Part shown: in pieces, positions 16,786 to 25,034 of the stretch | How positions within the stretch are numbered: position 1 is the first letter of the stretch | Layout of the letters: each line of letters opens with the position of its first letter | Source of the DNA: an uncultured Collinsella sp. | Lineage (GTDB): Bacteria; Actinomycetota; Coriobacteriia; Coriobacteriales; Coriobacteriaceae | DNA length: 64,000 nt | Direction: 5' to 3' | Assembly (NCBI GenBank): GCA_902479065.1 | Contig: CABSNM010000011.1 | Coordinates: forward strand, 1-64,000 | The notes under the pieces: generated by a model | Told to the model about the DNA's origin: nothing | The model's input: only the letters and a program-made list of their open reading frames with translations | Database searches by the model: none | Program-made: the position numbers and the translations under genes

Positions 16786-17138
16786 AGCCCCTCAACAACA
16801 AGCAAAGCAACAAACAGCCTCAATAATACGGCAAAGGCCGTACCGATAATCCCGGTAAATAGAACGGCAACGCCAATGACCAGGCAAAAACAGCGAGATG
16901 CCAAAAACGGAACCGCCGATGATTCCGCCAACGAAAGCAAGAACCCGTCAGCGCGAGCAAGGTGCCTTGAAAGACGAGATTACAACAAAAAAGAGGGCGT
17001 TTATGACCAGGCAAAGAAAGCGAGACGGCGTCAGCTGAGTCGATTTGGCCCGAAAGAGGAGGGAGCACGCCTTATGGCGGCGACCGACGAATGAGCGCCA
17101 AATCGGCCAGCTGACGCCGTCGCAGCGTCGACAAGAAA
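16786..17138. other. Gap between yigZ and rnpB
   Basis: No confident gene. On the minus strand two overlapping frames (16820-17068 and 16786-16940) encode hydrophobic stretches such as LVIGVAVLFTGIIGTAFAVL, which may be the remnant of a small membrane protein broken by frameshifts. The right part is occupied by the inverted repeat at 17024-17121. Confidence 0.4.
17024..17121 (-). terminator. Long inverted repeat downstream of rnpB, probable terminator
   Basis: Arms GACGGCGTCAGCTG (17024-17037) and CAGCTGACGCCGTC (17108-17121) are perfect complements; the inner arms CGATTTGGC and GCCAAATCG add 9 bp, around a loop of about 47 nt. On the minus strand it starts 18 nt after the RNase P RNA 3' end and is followed by TCTCGCTTTCTTTG. 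Confidence 0.65.
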
Positions 17139-17500
17139 GCTGAGTGGGCTTGTAAGCCGGGTTCTGTCGTGGACGGTCATTTATCTTGTCTGCACGTTAC
17201 CGTGCAGCTCCACGCACGCTACCCGAACGCGGACCGGGCCGGCCCATAGCGTTCCTATTCGCGCTTGCTCCGGATGGGGCTTGCCAAGCCGCCGTGTTGC
17301 CACGACGCTGGTGGTCTCTTACACCACCGTTTCAGCTTTTCCCTTTACGCCTTGCGGCGCAGGTGGGAGTCTTCTTTTCTGCGGCGCTTTCCGTCGGATC
17401 ACTCCGCCCGGCCGTTAGCCGGCATCCCGCCCTCTGGAGCCCGGACTTTCCTCACGCGTGCCGCAAGCAGCACATCGCGCGACCGTCTGGCCCACTCAGC
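17139..17500 (-). ncRNA. rnpB: RNase P RNA (catalytic subunit), class A
   Basis: The ends pair as helix P1: the 5' end reads GCTGAGTGGGCCAGACGG and the 3' end runs CCCGGCTTACAAGCCCACTC then AGC. Diagnostic conserved blocks are GAGGAAAGTCCGGGCTCC near the 5' end and ACAGAACCCGGCTTACA near the 3' end. Length about 362 nt, normal for bacterial RNase P RNA, which removes 5' leaders from pre-tRNAs. Ends are set from P1 and could be off by a few bases. Confidence 0.96.
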
Positions 17501-17508
17501 AGTGCAAG

Positions 17509-17535
17509 AGTGTAGCACACCGTTGTCACAGGCAA
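17509..17535 (-). promoter_or_regulatory. Candidate rnpB promoter
   Basis: On the minus strand TACACT (17509-17514) lies about 8 nt before the P1 5' end, which is where the -10 box should be. TTGCCT (17530-17535) is a -35 candidate with a short 15-nt spacer. Confidence 0.5.
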
Positions 17536-17781
17536 TGGCACAACACAAGCGTTCGACACGATAAACCAAGAACCACGCCATGCAGTACAATAGTATCGTC
17601 GATGGGCAACGTCGTCAGTCGAGACGCGACCGCGCTCCGCACCCCTCCGTCTACTCGGTGCGTTCCCGCCTCCTCCCCGAGGCGGGATGTCGGCATTTTT
17701 CATGCACCAACAACCCAATAGCCCGTGAACAGCCTAGGCGGCATTGCACACGGGCAGCATCGCGCATCTCGGCAGGAAATG
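17536..17781. other. Gap between rnpB and rpsA
   Basis: No gene recognised. It contains one strong hairpin, TCCCGCCTC (17664-17672) with GAGGCGGGA (17679-17687), followed on the plus strand by tgtcggcattttt; it looks like a plus-strand terminator although no plus-strand gene precedes it. Confidence 0.5.
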
Positions 17782-17814
17782 CAAAAAGGGACCCGTCCAT
17801 TGCGGACGGATCCC
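17782..17814 (-). terminator. Intrinsic terminator after rpsA
   Basis: GGGATCCGTCC-gcaat-GGACGGGTCCC with one mismatch, followed by TTTTTGC on the minus strand, 27 nt after the rpsA stop. Confidence 0.88.
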
Positions 17815-17840
17815 CTAAAACAAGTGATCGTCAAACCGAT

Positions 17841-19007
17841 TTACTCGGCGTCGGTCTCCTCGTCCTTCTTCTCGGAAGGCAGCGGGGTGACCTCGATCTC
17901 GACGCCCAGAGTCTCAGCAGCAGACTTCATGGACAGGGAGATACGACGACGGTCGAGGTCGATCTCCATGACCTTGACCTGAACCTTGTCGCCCACGTGG
18001 GTGACCTGAGAAGGCTGATCGACGTGCTTGTTGGCCATCTCGGAGATGTGCACCAGGCCCTCGATGCCCTCGCCCAGGTCGACGAAAGCGCCGAACGGGA
18101 CAAGCTTGGTCACAGTGCCCTCGACGATAGCGCCGACGGGGTACTTCTTGACCAGTGCGCGCCACGGATCCTCGGTGGTCTGCTTGAGACCCAGGGAGAT
18201 GCGCTCGCGGTTGAGATCGACGTCGAGAACCTCGACCTCGACCTCCTGGCCGACCTTGACAACCTCGGAAGGATGGTTGACGTGGTTCCAGGAGAGCTCG
18301 GAGATGTGGATGAGGCCGTCGATACCGCCGAGGTCGACGAAGGCGCCGAAGTCGACGATGGAGGAAACGGTGCCCTGGAGACGCATGCCAGACTTGAGCT
18401 TGGACAGGATCTCGGAGCGCTCGGCCTTACGGGACTCCTCGAGCACGACGCGACGGGAGAGGACGACGTTGTTGCGGTTGCGGTCCATCTCGATGACGCG
18501 GGCCTCGATGCGGGTGCCCATGTAAGAGGTGAGGTCCTTGACACGACGGAGGTCGACGAGGGAGGCGGGCAGGAAGCCACGCAGGCCGATGTCGAGAATC
18601 AGGCCGCCCTTGACAACCTCGATAACCTCGCCCTCGACGTTCTCGCCGGAGTTGAACTTCTCCTCGATGCGGTTCCAAGCACGCTCGTACTCGGCACGCT
18701 TCTTGGACAGGACCAGACGACCGTCCTTGTCCTCCTTCTGGAGAACCAGAGCCTCGATGGGATCACCGAGTGCAACGATGTCTGCAGGGTTAGCGTCCTT
18801 GCGGATGGACAGCTCGCGGACCGGGATAACGCCCTCGGACTTGAATCCGATGTCAACGAGCACCTCGTCATGCTCGATCTTAACGACAGTGCCGTTAACG
18901 AGATCGCCCTCATCAAAGTCGGTAATCGTACCGTCGATGAGGTTGTTCATCTCCTCCTCGTTGACATCGTCAAGAGAGAAAATGGACGAGTTCTGAATCT
19001 CACTCAA
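17841..19007 (-). CDS. rpsA: 30S ribosomal protein S1
   Basis: 388 residues with four S1 (OB-fold) repeats starting near residues 34, 120, 206 and 292; the last two carry the textbook VxSIVDFGAFVDLGG..GLIHISE pattern. Four repeats is the Gram-positive form, shorter than the six-repeat proteobacterial S1. It binds mRNA on the small subunit. The start codon is TTG at 19005-19007, 7 nt after AAGGGG; no ATG lies nearby in frame. Acidic N- and C-terminal tails. Confidence 0.94.
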   Translation of the reverse strand: MSEIQNSSIFSLDDVNEEEMNNLIDGTITDFDEGDLVNGTVVKIEHDEVLVDIGFKSEGVIPVRELSIRKDANPADIVALGDPIEALVLQKEDKDGRLVLSKKRAEYERAWNRIEEKFNSGENVEGEVIEVVKGGLILDIGLRGFLPASLVDLRRVKDLTSYMGTRIEARVIEMDRNRNNVVLSRRVVLEESRKAERSEILSKLKSGMRLQGTVSSIVDFGAFVDLGGIDGLIHISELSWNHVNHPSEVVKVGQEVEVEVLDVDLNRERISLGLKQTTEDPWRALVKKYPVGAIVEGTVTKLVPFGAFVDLGEGIEGLVHISEMANKHVDQPSQVTHVGDKVQVKVMEIDLDRRRISLSMKSAAETLGVEIEVTPLPSEKKDEETDAE

Positions 19008-19323
19008 AGGTGGACCCCTTTCGAACTACGGGGCCCCGATTGCTAGGACCTACAGAAGGGTGCGACAAGCACACAACGTTTAGGAACACTCGGGAGCCGA
19101 CAGATACTAATGTGACGCTTATGCAATCACGCTCGTATAGGTTACGGGGAAATGGGTTCGATTTCAAGCGTGAACTGCGTTTTTTTACTCGTGTGGAGAC
19201 TTTTTCGTAATCTTATGGACAGCTGTCTCCACAACTTGACGATAAGCAGTTTGCCCATACGCCTTTGAGGTAAAGTATCCGGAGCCAACTATTCTAGAAC
19301 GATTTATCGAGAAAGGTGCCCGC
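19008..19323. other. Divergent promoter region between rpsA and a HAD gene
   Basis: AT-richer than its surroundings. It holds an inverted repeat GTGGAGAC (19193-19200) with GTCTCCAC (19225-19232) separated by 24 nt, and TTGAAA/TAACCT as a weak rpsA promoter candidate on the minus strand. No small gene with a good ribosome site was seen. Confidence 0.5.
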
Positions 19324-20082
19324 GTGCTCAAAGCAGTCGTTTTCGATATGGACGAAACGCTTCTTAGCATCAACCTCAACGCGTTCATCCTTCGCTATTT
19401 TAAGGATGTCTCGTCGATGCTCGCGGATATCGGTCGCCGCAGCCACGGTGGCACGATGGCGCGCCTCGGCACCATCTTGGTCGACCTCAACGCCAATCGC
19501 CGAAGCGGCACGGATAATCGTACCAATCTTGAGTTCTACCAAGAAGAGGTTGAGCGCCGGTGCGGCATTTGCCTCTCGGACCCACTTATCTACGAGGCGT
19601 TTACCTACTACGACCGCGAAGTTCTTCCGTACAAGAACGACGATGTCATCAACGCCCACGCCATGCCCGGCGCACACGCCGCGCTTCAGGCCGTACAGGA
19701 TGCAGGACTGCGTTGCGCGCTCTTTACCAATCCCAGCTTTCCGCAGGGGGCCATCGAGTGCCGCATGGGTTGGGGCGATCTGGCCGACGCCCCCTTTGAG
19801 CTCGTCACGCACATGGGAAACACCACCCGCTGCAAGCCCGATGCCACCTACTATCTAGAGCAGCTTCAGGTGATGGGGCTCGAGCCGCACGAGGTCCTCA
19901 TGGTGGGCAACGATCCCAAACGCGACTTCCCCAGCCCCGCCTGCGGCATTCAGACTGCCTATGTGGGCCAAGGCAAGCCCAGCCGAGCCACCTGGCGCGG
20001 AACCATGGAAGACTTCGCCCGCGACTTCAACGCCGTAGTAGAAGCCTTCTACGAGCACCAAATAGCCGACGAACTGTCTTAA
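19324..20082 (+). CDS. HAD-superfamily hydrolase
   Basis: 252 residues. Motif I VFDMDETLL gives the nucleophile D8 and acid D10; motif II is in LFTNPS; K in TRCKPDATYY is motif III; MVGNDPKRDF is motif IV. The cap between motifs I and II is alpha-helical (C1 type). A phosphatase of unknown substrate. Starts with GTG after GAAAGG. Its stop overlaps the stop of the opposing cyuA-like gene by 4 nt. Confidence 0.87.
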   Translation: MLKAVVFDMDETLLSINLNAFILRYFKDVSSMLADIGRRSHGGTMARLGTILVDLNANRRSGTDNRTNLEFYQEEVERRCGICLSDPLIYEAFTYYDREVLPYKNDDVINAHAMPGAHAALQAVQDAGLRCALFTNPSFPQGAIECRMGWGDLADAPFELVTHMGNTTRCKPDATYYLEQLQVMGLEPHEVLMVGNDPKRDFPSPACGIQTAYVGQGKPSRATWRGTMEDFARDFNAVVEAFYEHQIADELS

Positions 20083-21398
20083 CAGACTTGAGTTTTGCCA
20101 ATCATGATGTTGAGGATCTCGACGTCGGTATCTTTCATGCCCACGCGGCCCACATAGCCCATGCTGGCGATCGTCTGCTCGACGGTATCCTGGATTAAGC
20201 CCTCGCCGGCGCGGAAACCGCGGCCCTGCATGGCCATATCGTGACCCAGAATCGCAGCATCAACGGCAGCGGAAATCTTGGCGGCACAGCTTGCCTTGGC
20301 GCCATCGCACACGATGCCGCCAACGTTACCGAGCGTGTTCGAAACCGTCGCGCCAATCTGCTCGCGCGTGCCACCACACAGCCAGGTAATGGCAGCACCG
20401 GCACCGCATGCGGCGCAAATGGCACCGCAAAACGCCGAGAGTGCACCAATATAGCTCTTGATATGCACGGCGATCAGATCGGACAGCATCACGGCGCGCA
20501 CCAGGCGCTCGTGGTCGCAGCGCAGGTACTCGGCATACTCCATAACGGGCAGCGCGCAAGTAATGCCCTGATTGCCCGAGCCGCACACAATGGCGACCGG
20601 CAGCGCGCAGCCGTTCATGCGGGCATCGGACCCGGCGGCCGCACGGGCACGGGCACGGCAGGCAACGTCATCGGCACGTGCGCCCAGCAGTGTGCGGCCC
20701 ACCTCGGCACCCCAAGCGTGCGCCAGGCCCTCGGCGCTAATCGCACCGTTCAGTTCGATCTGACGCTCAACGGCAGCGCGGGCGTCCTCAATGTCACCGT
20801 CCTCGATAAAGTCGATGATGGACTCAATCGACATGGGCGTGTCAGCGCTATCTGCCGCACGCTCGGCCACGACGCGCTCGGCGCAGGCGGCACACTCCCC
20901 CGCCGACTTGCCGCATACCGGAATACCGTCGAGCGTATGGCACGTAACATTAGTGTGGTGGTCGGTAATCTCGACGACCGCGGTATGGCCCCCGGCCGTG
21001 GCAGTCACCTTGATGTAGAGGTTGGGCACACCCTCGACAAGCGACACATCGCAGTAGCCGGCGTCAGCGAGGAGCTCGGCCACGCGCGCACGGTCTTTAT
21101 CGTCAACGCTCTCGAGCACCTCGAGCGCGCTCTTGGCGTCGCCGCCCACGGCACCCAGCACGGCCGCCGCCTCAATACCATGCATGCCGCCCGAGTTGGG
21201 CACGGTCACGCTCTTGACGTTCTTGATGATATTGCCCGAACAGGCAACGTCCATATGCTCGGGCTCGCAGCCAAGCGTCTGGCTCGCCAGCGCCGCTGCA
21301 TAGGCAACGGCAATGGGCTCGGTGCAGCCGAGCGCGCAGACAAGCTCGCGGTTCAAGACATCGCAAAAAGCGGCATCGCGAATGGAATCGGTAGGCAT
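20079..21398 (-). CDS. L-cysteine desulfidase family protein (CyuA/YhaM, UPF0597)
   Basis: 439 residues. The family hallmark GCTEPIAVAYAAA is at 24-36; later cysteine-rich blocks CGSGNQGI, CGAICAACGAGAA and TWLCGG match the iron-sulfur serine-dehydratase-alpha-like domain. E. coli CyuA (YhaM) is the main anaerobic cysteine-degrading enzyme and gives pyruvate, ammonia and sulfide; the archaeal relative is an L-cysteine desulfidase. The assignment is by homology. Good ribosome site (GCAGGAG). Divergent from rpiB across 270 nt. Confidence 0.85.
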   Translation of the reverse strand: MPTDSIRDAAFCDVLNRELVCALGCTEPIAVAYAAALASQTLGCEPEHMDVACSGNIIKNVKSVTVPNSGGMHGIEAAAVLGAVGGDAKSALEVLESVDDKDRARVAELLADAGYCDVSLVEGVPNLYIKVTATAGGHTAVVEITDHHTNVTCHTLDGIPVCGKSAGECAACAERVVAERAADSADTPMSIESIIDFIEDGDIEDARAAVERQIELNGAISAEGLAHAWGAEVGRTLLGARADDVACRARARAAAGSDARMNGCALPVAIVCGSGNQGITCALPVMEYAEYLRCDHERLVRAVMLSDLIAVHIKSYIGALSAFCGAICAACGAGAAITWLCGGTREQIGATVSNTLGNVGGIVCDGAKASCAAKISAAVDAAILGHDMAMQGRGFRAGEGLIQDTVEQTIASMGYVGRVGMKDTDVEILNIMIGKTQVC

Positions 21399-21670
21399 AG
21401 GTATCTCCTGCTTACATAACGGACTGGGCTCTCAATAATAGTTAACTCTATTTATTTGATAACAATGCATCAAAAACCGCAACCCAAGTTCCGGCGGACG
21501 GCGTTCAAGCGCAAACTGACGGCATTAATTCATGAGAAGTAAGTCTTGTTGCATGCTAAAGCGTTTGACCAAAAAACGCCCGAGCGTTTACACAAAAGTC
21601 GCGCTATCATGCAGTCGAACGCGGTAAAACCTTTAGCAATTCCGCCGCACGGACCAGAGAGGAACCACTC

Positions 21671-22138
21671 ATGAAGATTGGTATCGGCAACGACCATGCC
21701 GCCGTCGAGCTCAAGAACATTATCTCCGAGCACCTGAAGGAGCGCGGCTGTGAGGTCGTGAACTTTGGAACCGACACCTCCGAGAGCTTCGATTACCCCA
21801 TCGCCGGCTACAAGGTGGGTAAGGCCGTGGCCAACGGTGACGTCGACCTGGGCATCCTGATCTGCGGCACCGGCGTCGGGATCAGCCTGGCCGCCAATAA
21901 GGTCGAGGGGGTACGCGCCGTCGTCTGCTCCGAGCCCTTCAGTGCCAAGCTCTCGCGCATGCACAACAACACCAACGTGCTCGCCTTTGGTGCCCGTGTC
22001 GTGGGCTCCGAGCTCGCCAAGATGATCGTCGACGAGTGGCTCGACGCCGAGTTTGAGGGTGGTCGCCACGAGCGTCGCGTTAACCTCCTCAACGAGATCG
22101 ATCACACGCGCGGCCTTAAGATCGTCGACGAGGCCTAA
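21671..22138 (+). CDS. rpiB: Ribose-5-phosphate isomerase B
   Basis: 155 residues. D8-H9 in GNDHAA, the catalytic C65 in LICGTGVGISLAANK, and H98 in RMHNNTNVLAFGAR are the RpiB active-site residues. It interconverts ribose-5-P and ribulose-5-P in the pentose phosphate pathway. A galactose-6-phosphate isomerase subunit is the main alternative, but those come as pairs and none is next door. Ribosome site GAGAGGA. Confidence 0.93.
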   Translation: MKIGIGNDHAAVELKNIISEHLKERGCEVVNFGTDTSESFDYPIAGYKVGKAVANGDVDLGILICGTGVGISLAANKVEGVRAVVCSEPFSAKLSRMHNNTNVLAFGARVVGSELAKMIVDEWLDAEFEGGRHERRVNLLNEIDHTRGLKIVDEA

Positions 22139-22161
22139 ACTACTCAGTACCACAAGCTAAC

Positions 22162-22203
22162 AGCAGGGGGCCGCTCGGAACACATGTCCGAGCGGGCCCC
22201 TGC
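22162..22203 (+). terminator. Intrinsic terminator after rpiB
   Basis: GCAGGGGGCCGCTCGGA-acacatg-TCCGAGCGGGCCCCTGC: 17-bp stem with one mismatch, followed by atagatttt. Confidence 0.85.
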
Positions 22204-22217
22204 ATAGATTTTGGAAT

Positions 22218-22252
22218 AAAAGGGCGCCGCGGATGGAGTTCCGCGGCACCCA
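22218..22252 (-). terminator. Intrinsic terminator after ndk
   Basis: On the minus strand GGGTGCCGCGGA-actcca-TCCGCGGCGCCC followed by TTTTATTCC. Confidence 0.88.
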
Positions 22253-22289
22253 AGCCACACGCTAACAGCTTTAAGGAGTCAAAGCTGGT

Positions 22290-22694
22290 TTAGCCAAAGA
22301 AGCGCTTGATCTCAATCTCGGCGTTCTCCAGGCAGTCGGAGCCGTGGATCACGTTGGCGTTGACATCGACGGCAAAGTCGCCGCGGATGGTACCAGGAGC
22401 AGCCTCAAGCGGGTTGGTAGCGCCCATGAGGGTGCGCATCTTAGTAACAGCGGAGAGACCGGAAACGACCATCTTGACGACCGGACCGCTCGTCATAAAG
22501 TCGCAGAGACCGCCAAAGAAGGGCTTGTCGGCCAGATGGGCGTAGTGCTCCTCGACGGTAGCGCGCTCGAGCGTGGTCATCTCCATGCGCTCGATGACAA
22601 GGCCGCTGCGCTCAATGCGAGCAACGATCTCGCCGATCTTGCGGTCGCGCACGGCGTCGGGCTTAATCATGATGAAGGTCTTCTCGATAGCCAT
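22290..22694 (-). CDS. ndk: Nucleoside diphosphate kinase
   Basis: 134 residues, the standard size. K11 in IMIKPDAV, the phosphate-binding segment, and the phosphorylated histidine H117 in NVIHGSDCLENAEIE are intact. It equilibrates NTP pools by a ping-pong phosphohistidine mechanism. Single gene with its own terminator. Confidence 0.96.
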   Translation of the reverse strand: MAIEKTFIMIKPDAVRDRKIGEIVARIERSGLVIERMEMTTLERATVEEHYAHLADKPFFGGLCDFMTSGPVVKMVVSGLSAVTKMRTLMGATNPLEAAPGTIRGDFAVDVNANVIHGSDCLENAEIEIKRFFG

Positions 22695-22995
22695 AAAAGT
22701 AGCCTTTCAAGTAGGTTCGCGCGTGCCCAAGTCCCATTCCGGCACCCGCCTGGACTGCATCGTAACAGAGTTTTAGCTGCAGTTAAACAAAAAGCTGTAT
22801 ATTGAAACGCTGCAATTTATTGAAGCGCTCCATATGTGACACTTCTGTTTCGAAGCCCGATTAGAGTACCATCCGACCGCCCATCAACCGCACCGAACAG
22901 AGCAGGCGGTCGGTTGCCGCCCGCGAACGTATCCCCTTCACAACCTGCCCAAAGGTCCTACAAAAGTTCTCAACAAGCCCCTCCCCCATAGCAAC
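22695..22995. other. Gap between ndk and argH
   Basis: No gene seen. It contains an inverted repeat with 9-bp perfect arms CCGACCGCC (22873-22881) and GGCGGTCGG (22905-22913) around 23 nt, of unknown role. Confidence 0.5.
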
Positions 22996-23030
22996 AAAAT
23001 ACGGGCACCCACATCAGCAGGCGCCCGTAA
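22996..23030 (-). terminator. Intrinsic terminator after argH
   Basis: On the minus strand ACGGGCGCC-tgctgatgt-GGGTGCCCGT followed by ATTTTGTTGC. Confidence 0.8.
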
Positions 23031-23079
23031 AGCGAAAACGATTTATCAATAAATGGACAATACGTCTTCAGCCAAACCT

Positions 23080-24510
23080 CTACTTTGCCCCATGACCCAT
23101 CTCGACGACCTTGGTTAGCGATCCAAACACGCCTTCATCGGCCACGAGCTGCGCCTCGGCACGCTGCAGCTGAACGGCAACGGCGGCAGGGGCGGTACCG
23201 CCCTCGGTCGTGCGCGCGGCGACAATCGACGGGATATCGAGCGCCTCGGTAATGTCGCGCTCAAAGAGCGGGCTTGCCTCCTGGAACACCTCAAATGGCA
23301 GGTCCTCAAGATTGCAGCCGCGCTTCTCGCACATCAGGACCAGATGGCCCACCACGGCATGCGCCTCGCGGAACGGCAGGCCACGCTTGGCCAGGTAATC
23401 GGCAACATCGGTGGCGGCAAGGTGCCCCACGCCGCACTCGCGCGCCATGGCATCCTCGTTGACGGTCCAAGTCGAAATCATACCGGCCATAACAGACAGG
23501 CACTGCATGAGCGTGTGAGCGGTATCGAGCGCGCCCTCCTTGTCCTCCTGCAAGTCCTTGTTATAAGCAAGCGGCAGGCCCTTCATGGTCACGAGCAGCT
23601 GCACCAGGTTGCCATAGACTCGGCCACTCTTGCCGCGGATAAGCTCGGCAAAGTCGGGGTTCTTCTTCTGCGGCATGATAGACGAGCCGGTGGAGTAGGA
23701 GTCGGAAAGCGTGATAAAGCCAAATTCGGAGCTCGACCACAGCACGATCTCCTCGGAAAGACGCGACAGGTGCATCGCCATGACGGAGCCGGCGTAATGC
23801 AGGTCGAGCAGGAAATCACGGTCGGAAACCGCATCGAGTGAGTTAGGAATCACGCCCGCAAAGCCAAGCTCGGCAGCCGTCATCTGGCGATCGAGCGGAT
23901 AGCTCGTGCCGGCAAGCGCGGCAGCACCCAGCGGACAGCTGTCGGCGGCATCAAAGGCGGCCTTCAAGCGTGTAAAGTCGCGCGCGAACATCCAGGAATA
24001 CGCCAGCAGATGATGCGACAGCAGCACGGGCTGAGCATGCTGCATGTGCGTGTAACCCGGAAGAATCACCTTGTCGTACTTCTTGGCCGCATCCACCAGC
24101 ACATGACGCAGCTCAAGATTGGCCTCCATGAGCTCCTTGGCCAGCGCCTTGACGCCCAGCCGCGTATCGGTCGCCACCTGGTCGTTGCGCGAACGCCCAG
24201 TATGCAAGCGCTTACCGGCCTCTCCGATGCGGCGCGTCAGCTCGCTCTCGATGGACATATGAATGTCCTCGTCGTTGATATCGAAGGTGAAGTTGCCGGC
24301 ATCGATATCCTGTTCGATTCCGGTCAGGCCCTCGGCAATCGCCTGCTCGTCCTTGGCACTGATGATGCCTTGGGCGGCCAGCATCTTGGCATGTGCCTTA
24401 GAGCCGGCGATATCCTGCTTATAGAGATGTTTGTCGACCGGCAGCGACGCGCCAAACTCCTGCGTGACCTCGGCCACGCCCGCCTCAAAACGACCGCCCC
24501 AAAGAGCCAT
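23080..24510 (-). CDS. argH: Argininosuccinate lyase
   Basis: 476 residues from the ATG at 24508-24510 (AAAGGGG). Superfamily signature GSSIMPQKKNPD at 275-286, HTGRSRNDQ at 103-111 and YTHMQHAQP at 153-161 are intact, so it should be active. It splits argininosuccinate into arginine and fumarate, the last step of arginine synthesis. argG lies upstream on the same strand, but a terminator and a small ORF stand between them, so the two may be transcribed partly separately. Confidence 0.96.
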   Translation of the reverse strand: MALWGGRFEAGVAEVTQEFGASLPVDKHLYKQDIAGSKAHAKMLAAQGIISAKDEQAIAEGLTGIEQDIDAGNFTFDINDEDIHMSIESELTRRIGEAGKRLHTGRSRNDQVATDTRLGVKALAKELMEANLELRHVLVDAAKKYDKVILPGYTHMQHAQPVLLSHHLLAYSWMFARDFTRLKAAFDAADSCPLGAAALAGTSYPLDRQMTAAELGFAGVIPNSLDAVSDRDFLLDLHYAGSVMAMHLSRLSEEIVLWSSSEFGFITLSDSYSTGSSIMPQKKNPDFAELIRGKSGRVYGNLVQLLVTMKGLPLAYNKDLQEDKEGALDTAHTLMQCLSVMAGMISTWTVNEDAMARECGVGHLAATDVADYLAKRGLPFREAHAVVGHLVLMCEKRGCNLEDLPFEVFQEASPLFERDITEALDIPSIVAARTTEGGTAPAAVAVQLQRAEAQLVADEGVFGSLTKVVEMGHGAK

Positions 24511-24628
24511 GGGATCGTCCCCTTTCATCAAATACCAAACGAAGCGCCCAAAGCAATGCGCCCTGTCGCTAAAGCGATTTACCAACCGCTAGTTTTGCAC
24601 ATTCCCCACTGCATGCGGGGCCATGTAG

Positions 24629-24799
24629 CTAATTTGCAAAGAAGTGACGTACCATGCACTTGGCACCCAACGTCTCCCTCCGGATGTTGCCCTGCGAACC
24701 ATCGATCCAAGCCTTCAGGCTCATAGGGACGTCCTCGACCTTTGCAGCATCGAGCTCGGGCGCGAGGGCAAGTAAAGCATGCGCGATGACATTGAACAT
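24629..24799 (-). CDS. Small ORF of 56 codons between argG and argH
   Basis: ATG at 24797-24799 preceded by AGGAG at 8 nt; the frame starts MFNVIAHALLALAPELDAAK and ends RRETLGAKCMVRHFFAN, then TAG. Codon choice is fairly normal for the window. No family recognised. It is about 50 nt after the terminator at 24843-24880, so it would need its own promoter or read-through. Possibly a real small protein or the relic of a longer gene. Confidence 0.5.
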   Translation of the reverse strand: MFNVIAHALLALAPELDAAKVEDVPMSLKAWIDGSQGNIRRETLGAKCMVRHFFAN

Positions 24800-24842
24800 A
24801 TTGGATACTCCTCATATATATAGGCGCAAGGCCGACAAATTG

Positions 24843-24880
24843 ATAGAAAGAGCCCCGCCGGACAACCCCGGCGGGGCTCG
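24843..24880 (-). terminator. Intrinsic terminator after argG
   Basis: On the minus strand GAGCCCCGCCGG-ggttgt-CCGGCGGGGCTC, a perfect 12-bp stem, followed by TTTCTATC. About 150 nt after the argG stop. Confidence 0.85.
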
Positions 24881-25034
24881 GACTCAGCCGCAAGCGCGGC
24901 GTCATATATGCGGGCGGAACGTAGGGGCCACCGATGTTAAGAAGTGTCAGCAAGCATAACGAAAGGTAGGGACCCCGTGCGCCCGTTTCGTATCACGCGG
25001 ATGGGCCGCGCGGATACCAAGGGAAGGAAAAGCC

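Noticed and set aside
16820..17068. 82-codon hydrophobic minus-strand ORF near rnpB
   Set aside because: No start signal and it runs through the rnpB terminator repeat; kept only as a possible relic.
17580..19046. 488-codon plus-strand ORF opposite rpsA
   Set aside because: Antisense shadow of the repetitive S1 coding sequence.
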